Assembly (NCBI RefSeq): GCF_965232525.1
Contig: NZ_OZ246980.1
Span: 3,658,001-3,722,000 of the forward strand
DNA length: 64,000 nt
From: Bauldia sp965232525
GTDB taxonomy: Bacteria; Pseudomonadota; Alphaproteobacteria; Rhizobiales; Kaistiaceae
Direction of reading: 5' to 3'
Shown: positions 34,577-42,603 of the stretch, piece by piece
Numbering within the stretch: the first letter of the stretch is position 1
How the letters are laid out: every line of letters begins with the position of its first letter
Made by a program: the position numbers and the translations under genes
Notes under the pieces: generated by a model
What the model was told of the DNA's origin: nothing
Seen by the model: only the letters and a program-made list of their open reading frames with translations
The model's database searches: none

Positions 34577-36334
34577 TCAACGCATTTCCTCAGGCGCGCG
34601 CACACCAAGAATAGCGAGCCCTGACGACAACACCAGATTAATGGCATGAACAAGAGCGAGGCGCGCCAACGTCGACTCTGAGTCCGTTTGGTTAATAAAA
34701 CGCAATTGCGGCAACTCCTTGCCCCTGTTCCAGTGGGCGTGGAAGTCCGAAGCCAGCTCATGAAGGTAGAACGCGATTCGGTGCGGCTCGCGCGCTTCGG
34801 CCGACGCCTCGACGACCCGCGGATATTCCGCCAGCCGGCGAACCAGCGCGATCTCGCCCTCGTCGACGAGCGCTGACAGATCGGCGCCCGCGAGAGCCGT
34901 CGGCGATGCGTCGAGGTCCGGCACCTCGCTGGACGCCTGCCGGAATACCGAACAGGTCCGCGCATAGGCGTACTGGACGTAGAAAACCGGATTGTCCTTC
35001 GATTGTTCGGTGACCGTGTCAAAGTCGAAGTCGAGTTGCGCGTCGTTCTTGCGGAACACCATCATAAACCGGATAGGGTCCGGCCCGACTTCATCCACTA
35101 GATCACGAACCGTGACAAAGTCACCGGCCCGCTTGGACATTTTGATCTGTTCGCCGCCCTGCATCAGCCGCACGATCTGGACCAGCTTGATCTCGAAATC
35201 GACGTCATCGCCGCCGACCGCGCGAACCGCGGCGCTGATCCGCTTCACGTAGCCGCCATGGTCGGCGCCGACCACATCGATCATGTGTTGGAAGCCGCGC
35301 CGTAGTTTGTCGGCGTGATAGGCGATGTCCGCAGCCAGGTAAGTGGGACTGCCGTCCGACTTCTTGAGCGGCCGATCGATGTCATCACCGAACTCGGTCG
35401 CGCGGAACAGAGTCTGCTCCCGGTCTTCCCAATCGTCCGGCAACTTGCCCTTCGGCGGCGGCAGCCGGCCCTGATAGACCAAACCGCGCTCGGCGAGCCC
35501 CGCGATCGCCGTCTCGATGGCGTTCGGGTCGCCGGTCGTCAGCGACCGCTCGGAGAAGAACACCTCGTGGCTTATCGAGAGGGTCGCCAGGTCGTCGCGG
35601 ATAATCGCCATCATCGCGTCGATGGTGGCCGCACGGACAATGGGTAGCCACGCCGGCTCGGCCATGTCCCGAAGCGTCTCGCCATACTCAGCGGCAAGCG
35701 CCGCGCCGACCGGCTTCAGATAATCGCCAGGGTAAAGTCCCTCGGGAATAGCGCCGATCACCTCGCCCAGCGCCTCGCGATACCGCAGGTAGACCGACCG
35801 CGCCAGGACATCGACCTGGGCGCCGGCATCGTTGATGTAGTATTCGCGCGTCACCGCATATCCGGCCGCGTCGAGCAGGTTGGCGAGCGCGTCGCCGACC
35901 ACCGCCCCGCGGCAGTGGCCGATGTGCATCGGCCCGGTCGGATTGGCCGAAACGTACTCCACATTGACCTTCTCGCCGGCTCCGATCTCGGACCGGCCAA
36001 AGGCCTTGCCGGCGGCGAGCAGGGCGGCGAGCGTCCCATGCCAATAGGCGTCGGTCAGCCGCAGGTTGATGAAGCCCGGTCCGGCGACGTCGACCGTCTC
36101 GATGTCTGGGTCGTCGGCAAGCGCCGCCGCCAGCCGCTCTGCGAGTTCTCGCGGCTTCGCCCGCAGCGGTTTGGCGAGTACCATCGCGGCATTGGACGCC
36201 AGATCACCGTGGTCAGGATCGCGCGGCGGTTCGACCACGAGGCGGCTGGTGTCGAGATCGGCCATGCCCGCGTCCGCGGCGATTGATTGAGCGGCGGCCG
36301 TCAACCGACGCGTGAAGTCTTTGAAGATGGTCAT
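34577..36334 (-). CDS. argS: Arginyl-tRNA synthetase
   Basis: Class I synthetase for tRNA-Arg. The 585 residues contain the HIGH-type motif in NPTGPMHIGHCRGAVVGD and KMSKRAGDFVTVRDLVDEVG, with the Arg-specific N-terminal Add-1 domain (residues 1-105) and the DALR anticodon-binding domain at the C-terminus (from about 470). It leads the argS-SPOR-nagZ-scpAB-tatABC run. Confidence 0.97.
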   Translation of the reverse strand: MTIFKDFTRRLTAAAQSIAADAGMADLDTSRLVVEPPRDPDHGDLASNAAMVLAKPLRAKPRELAERLAAALADDPDIETVDVAGPGFINLRLTDAYWHGTLAALLAAGKAFGRSEIGAGEKVNVEYVSANPTGPMHIGHCRGAVVGDALANLLDAAGYAVTREYYINDAGAQVDVLARSVYLRYREALGEVIGAIPEGLYPGDYLKPVGAALAAEYGETLRDMAEPAWLPIVRAATIDAMMAIIRDDLATLSISHEVFFSERSLTTGDPNAIETAIAGLAERGLVYQGRLPPPKGKLPDDWEDREQTLFRATEFGDDIDRPLKKSDGSPTYLAADIAYHADKLRRGFQHMIDVVGADHGGYVKRISAAVRAVGGDDVDFEIKLVQIVRLMQGGEQIKMSKRAGDFVTVRDLVDEVGPDPIRFMMVFRKNDAQLDFDFDTVTEQSKDNPVFYVQYAYARTCSVFRQASSEVPDLDASPTALAGADLSALVDEGEIALVRRLAEYPRVVEASAEAREPHRIAFYLHELASDFHAHWNRGKELPQLRFINQTDSESTLARLALVHAINLVLSSGLAILGVRAPEEMR

Positions 36335-36480
36335 GGGCCAGCTTGTCCGGATTGCCGGGGCGCCTAGCCCATATCGAGGGTCGGGTCAAACGGACGCCGG
36401 CCAACGGCACGAGAAAGCCCCTAACCATCGGCCTTATTTCGCCGTGAGGTCAACGGCCGGCGGACCCAAGCCCGACCTCG

Positions 36481-37110
36481 CTAACGAAAGAACCTCCGCA
36501 TGAAATGGCCAGGACCGCCCGTCCGAACAAACACGTCAACGTGCAGCCGGATGGCCTCCCTCGCCTGAAACTTGCCGATCCGGTCGATCCCGGCCTCCAG
36601 CAGATCGGTCCTAAAGACGTAGGCGTCGGAGCGCCCACCGCCGTCGACGGTTCTCGCACTGCCATTGTGCTTATCACCGACCCGCTCACCGTTGAGGATA
36701 TCGTCGCAGGCGTTGTTCTTCAGGAGACCACCGCCGCTGAGGCCCTCGAGCCCCCCGCAGTCCGCTCCACCAACGGTCGTATCGTTGCAGAACGCTTGCT
36801 TGAAGACCGTGAGGCCACCACCCCTGGCCAGGACATCGAGCAGCATGGCAACGCCAGTATTCATGTCATCGAAACGGAAGAAAACATCGTCATTCTGGCG
36901 AAGCTCGATGCTATCAATGCGGCCTTTCTTAAGAGTGCCGTCCTCTCGGTACTCAAGGCTGCTTCCCCGGATGACGACGAGAACGTCGTTGCCGAGATCG
37001 AGTTTGTGAGTCTTGCCAGTTGACTTGATAACGATGCCGTCGAAAAGCCCAGCGAGATCGATGCTCTCGAAGTAAGAAGAAATGTCGGCGCCAATCCGTA
37101 ACTCTGCCAT
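36481..37110 (-). CDS. Degenerate RTX (calcium-binding repeat) protein
   Basis: A 209-residue protein with no signal peptide. The first 110 residues (MAELRIGADISSYFESIDLA onward, including the VIRGSSLEYREDGTLKKGRI stretch) resemble the beta-rich module before RTX repeats in many alphaproteobacterial RTX proteins. From about 115 to 160, glycine/aspartate pieces such as GGADCGGLEGLSGGGLLKNN and ACDDILNGERVGDKHNG look like nonapeptide repeats in which calcium-binding residues were replaced. VDGGGRSDAYVFRTDLLEAG then recalls the normal RTX end cap. The tail ends in a basic MRRFFR rather than a type I secretion-like signal. ATG 37110 has GGAG about 7 bases upstream. It interrupts the usual dgt-argS neighbourhood. 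Function is unknown; it could be a decaying gene. Confidence 0.6.
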   Translation of the reverse strand: MAELRIGADISSYFESIDLAGLFDGIVIKSTGKTHKLDLGNDVLVVIRGSSLEYREDGTLKKGRIDSIELRQNDDVFFRFDDMNTGVAMLLDVLARGGGLTVFKQAFCNDTTVGGADCGGLEGLSGGGLLKNNACDDILNGERVGDKHNGSARTVDGGGRSDAYVFRTDLLEAGIDRIGKFQAREAIRLHVDVFVRTGGPGHFMRRFFR

Positions 37111-37307
37111 GCCTTGTCTCCAACGAATGTCGCGCGGGCACGCGCTGACTACCGACGAGCGCGCGCCCGCGCCGTCAGCGACAGTGTTAAGCCTCGTAAT
37201 TTGCGTCCCCCGGCATCGACCGAGTGCTGGCGCACCCGTTGCCGCCGTGCCGCGGTGGAGAGAGAACACGCAAAAGAAAGGGACTATTCGCGGGATACAG
37301 ACGTTGC

Positions 37308-38384
37308 CTAATGTTTCAGCACAAACGTCTCGCCGACCTTGGGAACAATCGCTTCCACGCCGCGACCGCCCGCCGCAAGGAACCGGCTCTTCTGCTCGGT
37401 CGGCGCCTCTTCGCTGAGCGGAAACGTACCCCAATGAATGCCGATCGCGGTCGGCGCACCCATGATGCGGGCAATCTCGGCCGCCTCGTCGGGGTCGACG
37501 TGGAACGGCGCCTGGAACCAGCGCGGCGACCAGGCGCCGATCGGGACCAGGGCAACGTCCACCGCTCCTGACCGGCGCCGCATCTCTTCGAAGATCGAAC
37601 CGAAGCCCGTGTCGCCGGCGAAATAGACCGCGTCGGAGTTGTCGCGCAGAATCCAGCCAGCCCACAGCATGGAGTCGCCGACATATGGCGGACGGCGGAC
37701 GCCGTGGATCGCCGGCACCGCCTCAATCGCGAGATCGTCATGGTGGCGGGTTTCGTACCAATCCATCTCGGTCACGTTTCGGAAGCCGGAGAGGCGTACG
37801 AGATTGCCGACACCGAGAGGCACGTAGACCGCGGCGTTCGGATGGCGGTTGGCAAGCCGCCTGAGCGACGGGATGTCGAGATGATCGTGGTCAGCGTGGG
37901 AGATAACGATGACATCGATCGGCGGCAGCTCGTCGATGCCGGGTGCGGCCGGCGCATGGCGCAGGACGCGAAGCGGTCCGGCGCCGACGGTATGCATGAA
38001 CACGGGGTCGGTCAGCACCCACTGGCCGCCGATGCGGATGAGGGTGGTGGCATGGCCGATCCACGTGACCGCCAGCGATGCGTTCGCTGCCCGCTCCAGA
38101 CCGGCGCGCACCTGGTCGGGCGGAAGCACATGGTTCTCCGGAAGATCATACGCATCGGGGAACAGACCGTTCAGCATCTGGTGCGCGTGATCGGCCCAGT
38201 CGTTCGCGGTCGCTACCGGCTCGACGAACGAACCGATATTGCGGAAGCGACCATCAGTATAGTGATCGCCCGGTGGCGGCCCCTGATAGGTGGCGACGCA
38301 GCCGGCCGCCAGCAGGGCCAGGCCGAAAGCCCAACCCCGCAGAAGCGCCATGCGCCCTGATGCCGACTTCGGTGCTGACGCCAT
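37308..38384 (-). CDS. MBL-fold metallo-hydrolase lipoprotein (NAPE-PLD/UlaG-like)
   Basis: A 358-residue metallo-beta-lactamase-fold hydrolase that is probably a lipoprotein: the N-terminal hydrophobic segment ends in the lipobox LLAAGC. The metal-binding sites are intact: WIGHATTLIRIGG, the HADHDHLD motif, ETRHHDDL, FAGDTGFG and GIHWGTFPLS. This set resembles N-acyl-phosphatidylethanolamine phospholipase D-like proteins, so a lipid phosphodiester is a possible substrate, but the family is broad. Together with the degenerate RTX gene it is inserted between argS and dgt. Confidence 0.85.
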   Translation of the reverse strand: MASAPKSASGRMALLRGWAFGLALLAAGCVATYQGPPPGDHYTDGRFRNIGSFVEPVATANDWADHAHQMLNGLFPDAYDLPENHVLPPDQVRAGLERAANASLAVTWIGHATTLIRIGGQWVLTDPVFMHTVGAGPLRVLRHAPAAPGIDELPPIDVIVISHADHDHLDIPSLRRLANRHPNAAVYVPLGVGNLVRLSGFRNVTEMDWYETRHHDDLAIEAVPAIHGVRRPPYVGDSMLWAGWILRDNSDAVYFAGDTGFGSIFEEMRRRSGAVDVALVPIGAWSPRWFQAPFHVDPDEAAEIARIMGAPTAIGIHWGTFPLSEEAPTEQKSRFLAAGGRGVEAIVPKVGETFVLKH

Positions 38385-38437
38385 ACCTCCGCCCCACTCC
38401 CGTCGCCGAACAGGCTAAGGGCTTAGACGAACATTGC

Positions 38438-39667
38438 CTACCCCGACGAGGAGCCGTCCTGGAGCTGACGATACGCATTGGTGGCGTAGCGGTCGGTCAT
38501 CCCGGCGAGAAAGTCGGCGACCCGGCGCGCGGCCGTAGCCTCATCCGCGTTCGCCGATGGGCGCCACGCCTGCGGCATCGTCTCCGGCCGGGCGCGGTAG
38601 ATGTCAAACAGGCCGCGAACCAGCGCCTCGGCTTCGGTCATCACGTCCATGACCGAGGCCGACCGATAAACATGAGCGTACAGATGAGCCTTGATCGCCC
38701 GTTCCGATTCCCGCATAGCCGGCGAGAAGGCGATCACCGCGTCACCGGCGTCGCGAACGCCGTCAGCCGACGCAGGCCCCAACGCATCCAGCCGCTGCAA
38801 CGACGCGGTAATCACATCCTCGATCATCGTCGTGATCAGTCGCCGCGTCAGTTCGTGAACGGCACGCTCCCGGGCCAGCCCCGGATACTCCCTGGCGATA
38901 TCAGCCAGCAACTGCCCGGGTAGCGCCAGGTCGGCCAGCCCGTCGAGCGACAGCAGCCCGGCCCGCAGCCCATCGTCAATGTCGTGAGCGTCGTAGGCGA
39001 TGTCATCGGCGATCGCCGCGGCCTGTGCCTCGGCGCTCGGCCAACTCGACAAGCGAAGATCCAAACCGCTGGTAATCTCCCCGATCGTGTCCGCGAAGTC
39101 AGTGTTGTCGGCCGCGTCTCGGCTGACCGGCCCGTTGTGTTTGACCAGGCCCTCGAGCGTTTCCCAGGTAAGGTTCAGGCCGTCGAAGCGCGGATAGCGT
39201 CGCTCCAGCCGGATCACCACGCGCAGCGCTTGGATGTTGTGGTCGAAGCCGCCATAAGCCGCCATCGCCGCGTTCAGCGCCCGCTCGCCGGCGTGGCCGA
39301 ACGGTGTGTGGCCGAGATCGTGGGCCAACGCCACGGCTTCGGCGAGGTCTTCGTCGAGGCGCAGCGCCCGCGCCAGGGCCCGGGCGATCTGGGCGACCTC
39401 CAGGGTGTGAGTCAGGCGGGTACGATAGTGGTCGCCCTCGTCGACCAGGAAGACCTGGGTCTTCTCCCGCAGGCGCCGGAAGGCGGTGGAGTGGACGATC
39501 CGGTCCCGGTCGCGCTGAAAATCGGTGCGGGTCGGACTTTGCGGCTCCGGATAGACCCGGCCGCGGCTCTGGCGCGGATCGGCGGCGAAGACGGCGCGCT
39601 CGGCCCGGCCAAAACCGATGCGTTCGCTGATGTTGGTCAAGGTCGGCCGCCCCCGGACGATTGACAC
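38438..39667 (-). CDS. dgt: dGTP triphosphohydrolase-like HD protein
   Basis: Cleaves dNTPs to nucleoside and triphosphate, adjusting nucleotide pools. The HD-domain metal motif is present: RLTHTLEVAQIARALA, then AHDLGHTPFGHAGERAL, plus DDIAYDAHDIDDGLRAG. RDRDRIVHSTAFRRLREKTQ is the family's conserved N-terminal region. No ATG fits; GTG 39667 gives 409 residues, and TTG 39640 is an alternative. The much longer open frame upstream is antisense to erpA and is rejected. It diverges from erpA, as usual. Confidence 0.92.
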   Translation of the reverse strand: MSIVRGRPTLTNISERIGFGRAERAVFAADPRQSRGRVYPEPQSPTRTDFQRDRDRIVHSTAFRRLREKTQVFLVDEGDHYRTRLTHTLEVAQIARALARALRLDEDLAEAVALAHDLGHTPFGHAGERALNAAMAAYGGFDHNIQALRVVIRLERRYPRFDGLNLTWETLEGLVKHNGPVSRDAADNTDFADTIGEITSGLDLRLSSWPSAEAQAAAIADDIAYDAHDIDDGLRAGLLSLDGLADLALPGQLLADIAREYPGLARERAVHELTRRLITTMIEDVITASLQRLDALGPASADGVRDAGDAVIAFSPAMRESERAIKAHLYAHVYRSASVMDVMTEAEALVRGLFDIYRARPETMPQAWRPSANADEATAARRVADFLAGMTDRYATNAYRQLQDGSSSG

Positions 39668-39712
39668 CGGATACGGTGCTTCATACCTATCGGGGAGATG
39701 GGAGCACAAGCG

Positions 39713-40054
39713 ATGACTGATGTCGTCCCCTCCGACGTGACGGTTTCCGATCGCGCGATTTCGCGGATCGCCAAGATTCTGGCCAACGAGCCGGGCGGAA
39801 CGGCGTTGCGCGTCAGCGTGTCCGGCGGCGGCTGCTCCGGCTTTCAGTACGGCTTCGACCTCGAGACCAAGCGGGAAGCCGATGACATTGTGATCGAGCG
39901 CGACGGCGCGACGGTGCTGATCGACCCGGTGTCGCTGCCCTACATGACCGGCTCGGTGATCGACTTCGTCGACGACCTGATCGGCCAGTCGTTCCAGATC
40001 CGCAACCCCAACGCCACCGCGTCCTGCGGCTGCGGCACCAGCTTTTCGATCTAG
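39713..40054 (+). CDS. erpA: Iron-sulfur cluster insertion protein ErpA
   Basis: A-type carrier that delivers iron-sulfur clusters to client enzymes. The 113 residues have the three cluster cysteines (SGGGCSGFQYGF and ASCGCGTSF) and the HesB-type core SDRAISRIAKILA. ATG 39713 is favoured over ATG 39698 by the usual N-terminus and the GGGAG about 9 bases upstream. It diverges from dgt and is followed by a repeat-rich gap. Confidence 0.94.
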   Translation: MTDVVPSDVTVSDRAISRIAKILANEPGGTALRVSVSGGGCSGFQYGFDLETKREADDIVIERDGATVLIDPVSLPYMTGSVIDFVDDLIGQSFQIRNPNATASCGCGTSFSI

Positions 40055-40569
40055 TTCTCGTCCGTCCACCGACCTCGCTTCACCCGCCCCATGCTGAGGT
40101 AGCCGCGTGAGCGGCCCTCGAGGCGAGGAGGAGATTGGGCTCAAGCCGCCCTCGGTCCTAACCGGCGCCCCCGTGAAACCGCTCCACCGTCATTCCGGCG
40201 GAAGCCGGAATCCATCGATGTCGGCATCACTTGCCCGGCGTGTTCACAGGCGACGCCGCCTTGTCTGGACCCCGGCTTTCGCCGGGGTGACGGTCGGTGG
40301 GTAAATCCGTCACGGAAAAACAGGAGGAGGCCGCGGAGCGGCCCTCGAAGCAAGCACGGCGGGGCCGTGCGCCAAGTGGAATACCTCGTGCGTCTTTCAA
40401 GGCTCGGGCTAACGCCCTCGCACCTCAAGATGAGGAGGTTGGAGATCGTGGCCAAGCCGAAAGAAGTACGACCACCTGGAACGTGCGACCACTTCCCTCA
40501 TGCTGAGGTGCTTCGCGGAGCGAAGCCTCGAAGCACGCACCGCAGCGCATCGCGGCGAAAGCGAGCCCC
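40055..40569. repeat. REP-like palindromic repeats between erpA and prfB
   Basis: A 515-base gene-free gap filled with palindromes. One unit is ATTCCGGC-GGAA-GCCGGAAT (40192-40211). A second copy in reverse orientation is CCCCGGC-TTTC-GCCGGGG (40270-40287). They are flanked by CCGTCA before and TGACGG after, so they make a mirrored pair of about 105 bases. A different unit starting (C)ATGCTGAGGT with a hairpin and ending CCTCGA(A)G occurs near 40090-40127 and 40498-40535 (GCTTCG/CGAAGC stem), with a partial copy around 40331-40355. Such elements are common between genes in alphaproteobacteria and may end or stabilise transcripts. The long frames here look non-coding. Confidence 0.75.
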
Positions 40570-41701
40570 CTACTCGAGGTCCTCGATCGCCTCGCCGGCC
40601 TCGCCGCCGACCCGCTGGGCGAGCGCGGCCTCCATGAACGGATCGAGCGCCCCGTCGAGCACTTCCTTAGGGTTGGTGCTTTCCACCCCGGTCCGCAGGT
40701 CCTTGACCAACTGATAGGGCTGCAGGACGTAGGAGCGGATCTGGTGGCCCCAGCCAATGTCGGTCTTGGTCGCGGCCTGGGCATTGGCCTCCGCCTCTCG
40801 GCGTTCCAGTTCCACCTCGTAGAGCCGCGCCCGGAGCATCGACCAGGCGGTCGCCCGGTTCTTGTGCTGGGAGCGCTCGCTCTGGCACTGAACCACGATG
40901 CCAGTCGGCTCGTGGGTGAGCCGCACCGCCGAGTCGGTGGTGTTGACGTGTTGGCCGCCCGCTCCCGAGGCGCGGTACGTGTCGGTGCGCACCTGCGACT
41001 CGTCGATCTCGATCTCGATCGAGTCGTCGATCACCGGATAGACCCAAGCGCTGGCGAACGACGTGTGGCGACGGGCGTTAGAATCGAACGGCGAGATGCG
41101 CACCAGCCGGTGGACGCCGGATTCGGTCTTCAGCCAGCCATAGGCGTTCGCCCCCTTGATCAGCAGCGTCGCCGACTTGATCCCCGCCTCTTCCCCCGCA
41201 TGATACTCAAGCACCTCGGTCTTGTAGCCTTTGCGCTCGGCCCAGCGCTGATGCATCCGCATCAGCATCTCGGCCCAGTCCTGGCTCTCGGTGCCGCCGG
41301 CGCCAGCGTGGATTTCGAGGTAGGTGTCGTTGCCGTCCGCCTCGCCGGAGAGCATCGTTTCGATCTCGCGGCGCTCGACCTCGGTCTGCAGCTTTTTCAG
41401 CGCGGCTTCCGCCTCGCCGACCACCGACTGGTCGTCCTCGGCTTCGGCGAGCTCGATTAGTTCGATCTGGTCGGAGAGTTCCTGTTGAAGCCGCTCGACC
41501 GCCTCGATCTGGTCGGCGAGCTGCTGGCGCTGGCGCATCACCTTCTGCGCCCGCTCCGGCGCGTTCCAGAGGTCCGGATCTTCCGCGGCCGCGTTCAGGT
41601 CGGCGAGACGGGACTGGGCGGTATCCCAGTCAAAGATGCCTCCTCAGCAGGCCGATGCCCTGCTCGATCCCGTCGACAATGTGTTGGCTTTCGGCGCGCA
41701 C
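40570..41701 (-). CDS. prfB: Peptide chain release factor 2 (programmed +1 frameshift)
   Basis: Release factor for UGA and UAA stop codons. The gene starts at GTG 41701, reads 23 codons to CTT, then meets an in-frame TGA (41632-41630). Shifting +1 gives GAC-TGG-GAT and an open frame to 40570, about 376 residues in total. The codon-recognition tripeptide SPF (VRISPFDSN) identifies RF2, and the catalytic GGQ lies in SGAGGQHVNTTDSAVRLTH. An annotation that starts inside the second frame (near 41541) would miss 50 or so residues. Autoregulation through the UGA is established for this family. Confidence 0.95.
41629..41644 (-). promoter_or_regulatory. prfB programmed frameshift signal
   Basis: On the minus strand AGGAGG (41644-41639), a Shine-Dalgarno-like stimulator, is followed by CAT, the slippery CTT (41635-41633), TGA (41632-41630) and C. 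Spacing equals that of the classic RF2 frameshift site. Low RF2 makes ribosomes pause at UGA and slip +1. Confidence 0.95.
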
Positions 41702-41931
41702 GCTTCACTCCGCCAGATTCTTTCGGATTTCGGTGGCGAGCATGTAGCCGCGACAGCGAGTGGATACAAGCGCGTCGGTCGAAAAGTCGAACCGGTTTGG
41801 CCAATTCGTAGACTGCCTGACCACGTCTCGGCAGTGACCGTGTCGACTCGTTCGACGAGCCCTCTTGCGCGCTCACCTGCGTCTAGTCTTTTTCCAGACT
41901 CGGCCGGTCCGGCCCGTCGGTTGTCGACGCG

Positions 41932-42248
41932 CTACTGGCAACCGTTCTCGCCATATTCGAGCAGGCTGAGGAAGTCCTCGGTCAGGTAGGGGCCGTAACC
42001 GACGCCAGGTTGATCGGGAAAGCCGAACGACTCGACGCTGATCACATAGTGATCGTCCGGGAACTGGTTGTTCGCCGTGCCAATCCAGGCACCGCCGCTC
42101 GAGCCGCGCTGGTCGGCGGCGTCCAGCGCTGGGCGCGGTCGCCGCCCGGCGGCGCGCTGGCGTTCTCGTTGTCGCCGGACTGGGCCCAGGCGGGCGTACC
42201 CGCCAAGGCAACCGCAATCGCTGCAGAAATGATCGAGAACCGTTTCAC
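41932..42248 (-). pseudogene. Small exported protein gene with an apparent frameshift
   Basis: ATG 42248 opens with a clear signal peptide (MKRFSIISAAIAVALAGTPA, cleavage after AWA) and a polar segment ending GGDRAQRWT. In this frame the sequence then turns unnatural and stops at 42042. The -1 frame picks up at the same place and gives a natural-looking tail (DAADQRGSSGGAWIGTANNQ, DDHYVISVESFGFPD, ending LLEYGENGCQ) to a stop at 41932. One missing base near 42120-42130 would join the two into a protein of about 104 residues. It may be a pseudogene, a sequencing error or a true frameshifted gene. I do not recognise the family. Confidence 0.5.
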
Positions 42249-42603
42249 CTGACCCTCCCTTGTCCTCCCGGTTGTCCGGGAGAAACGCCCCCAAAAGTCG
42301 CGTTTCGCCCATGGCCGTCGCCACCTGTTGGCCGCCGCGGCGACCGGGCGGATCGTAGCAGGGATAAACGTTGATATCAGGGGGAAACACCGACGTCGGT
42401 GGGCGCCGGCTAGGGGCGCCGACTCCTCTCGGACTGTCTAACCCCTCTCGGCTCACGGATGTACCCACCCGAACGCGGCGCCCTCGAGGTGGCGACCGGG
42501 CCGCAACAAGGCGATGTCGGCCGGTGTCGACCTCATTTCCAACGACTACGGCCCCGGACCGGGCCGGGGCCGCAACGTAACGTCAGATCATTCGCCGAGT
42601 GGG
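42249..42603. other. Gene-free stretch downstream of mrcA with a GC-rich hairpin
   Basis: About 355 bases without a convincing gene. At 42549-42572, CGGCCCCGG and CCGGGGCCG form a 9-bp perfect stem around ACCGGG, 32 bases after the mrcA stop on the minus strand. It lacks a T-run, so it may be a weak or Rho-aided terminator. The part next to 42248 should hold the promoter of the small exported-protein gene. Confidence 0.5.

Noticed and set aside
39668..40144. N-terminal extension of dgt
   Set aside because: The extra 159 codons are exactly antisense to erpA and its flank and match nothing in the family.
42549..42572. GC-rich hairpin as an intrinsic terminator of mrcA
   Set aside because: Strong stem but no T-run on the minus strand, so listed only as a hairpin in the gap.
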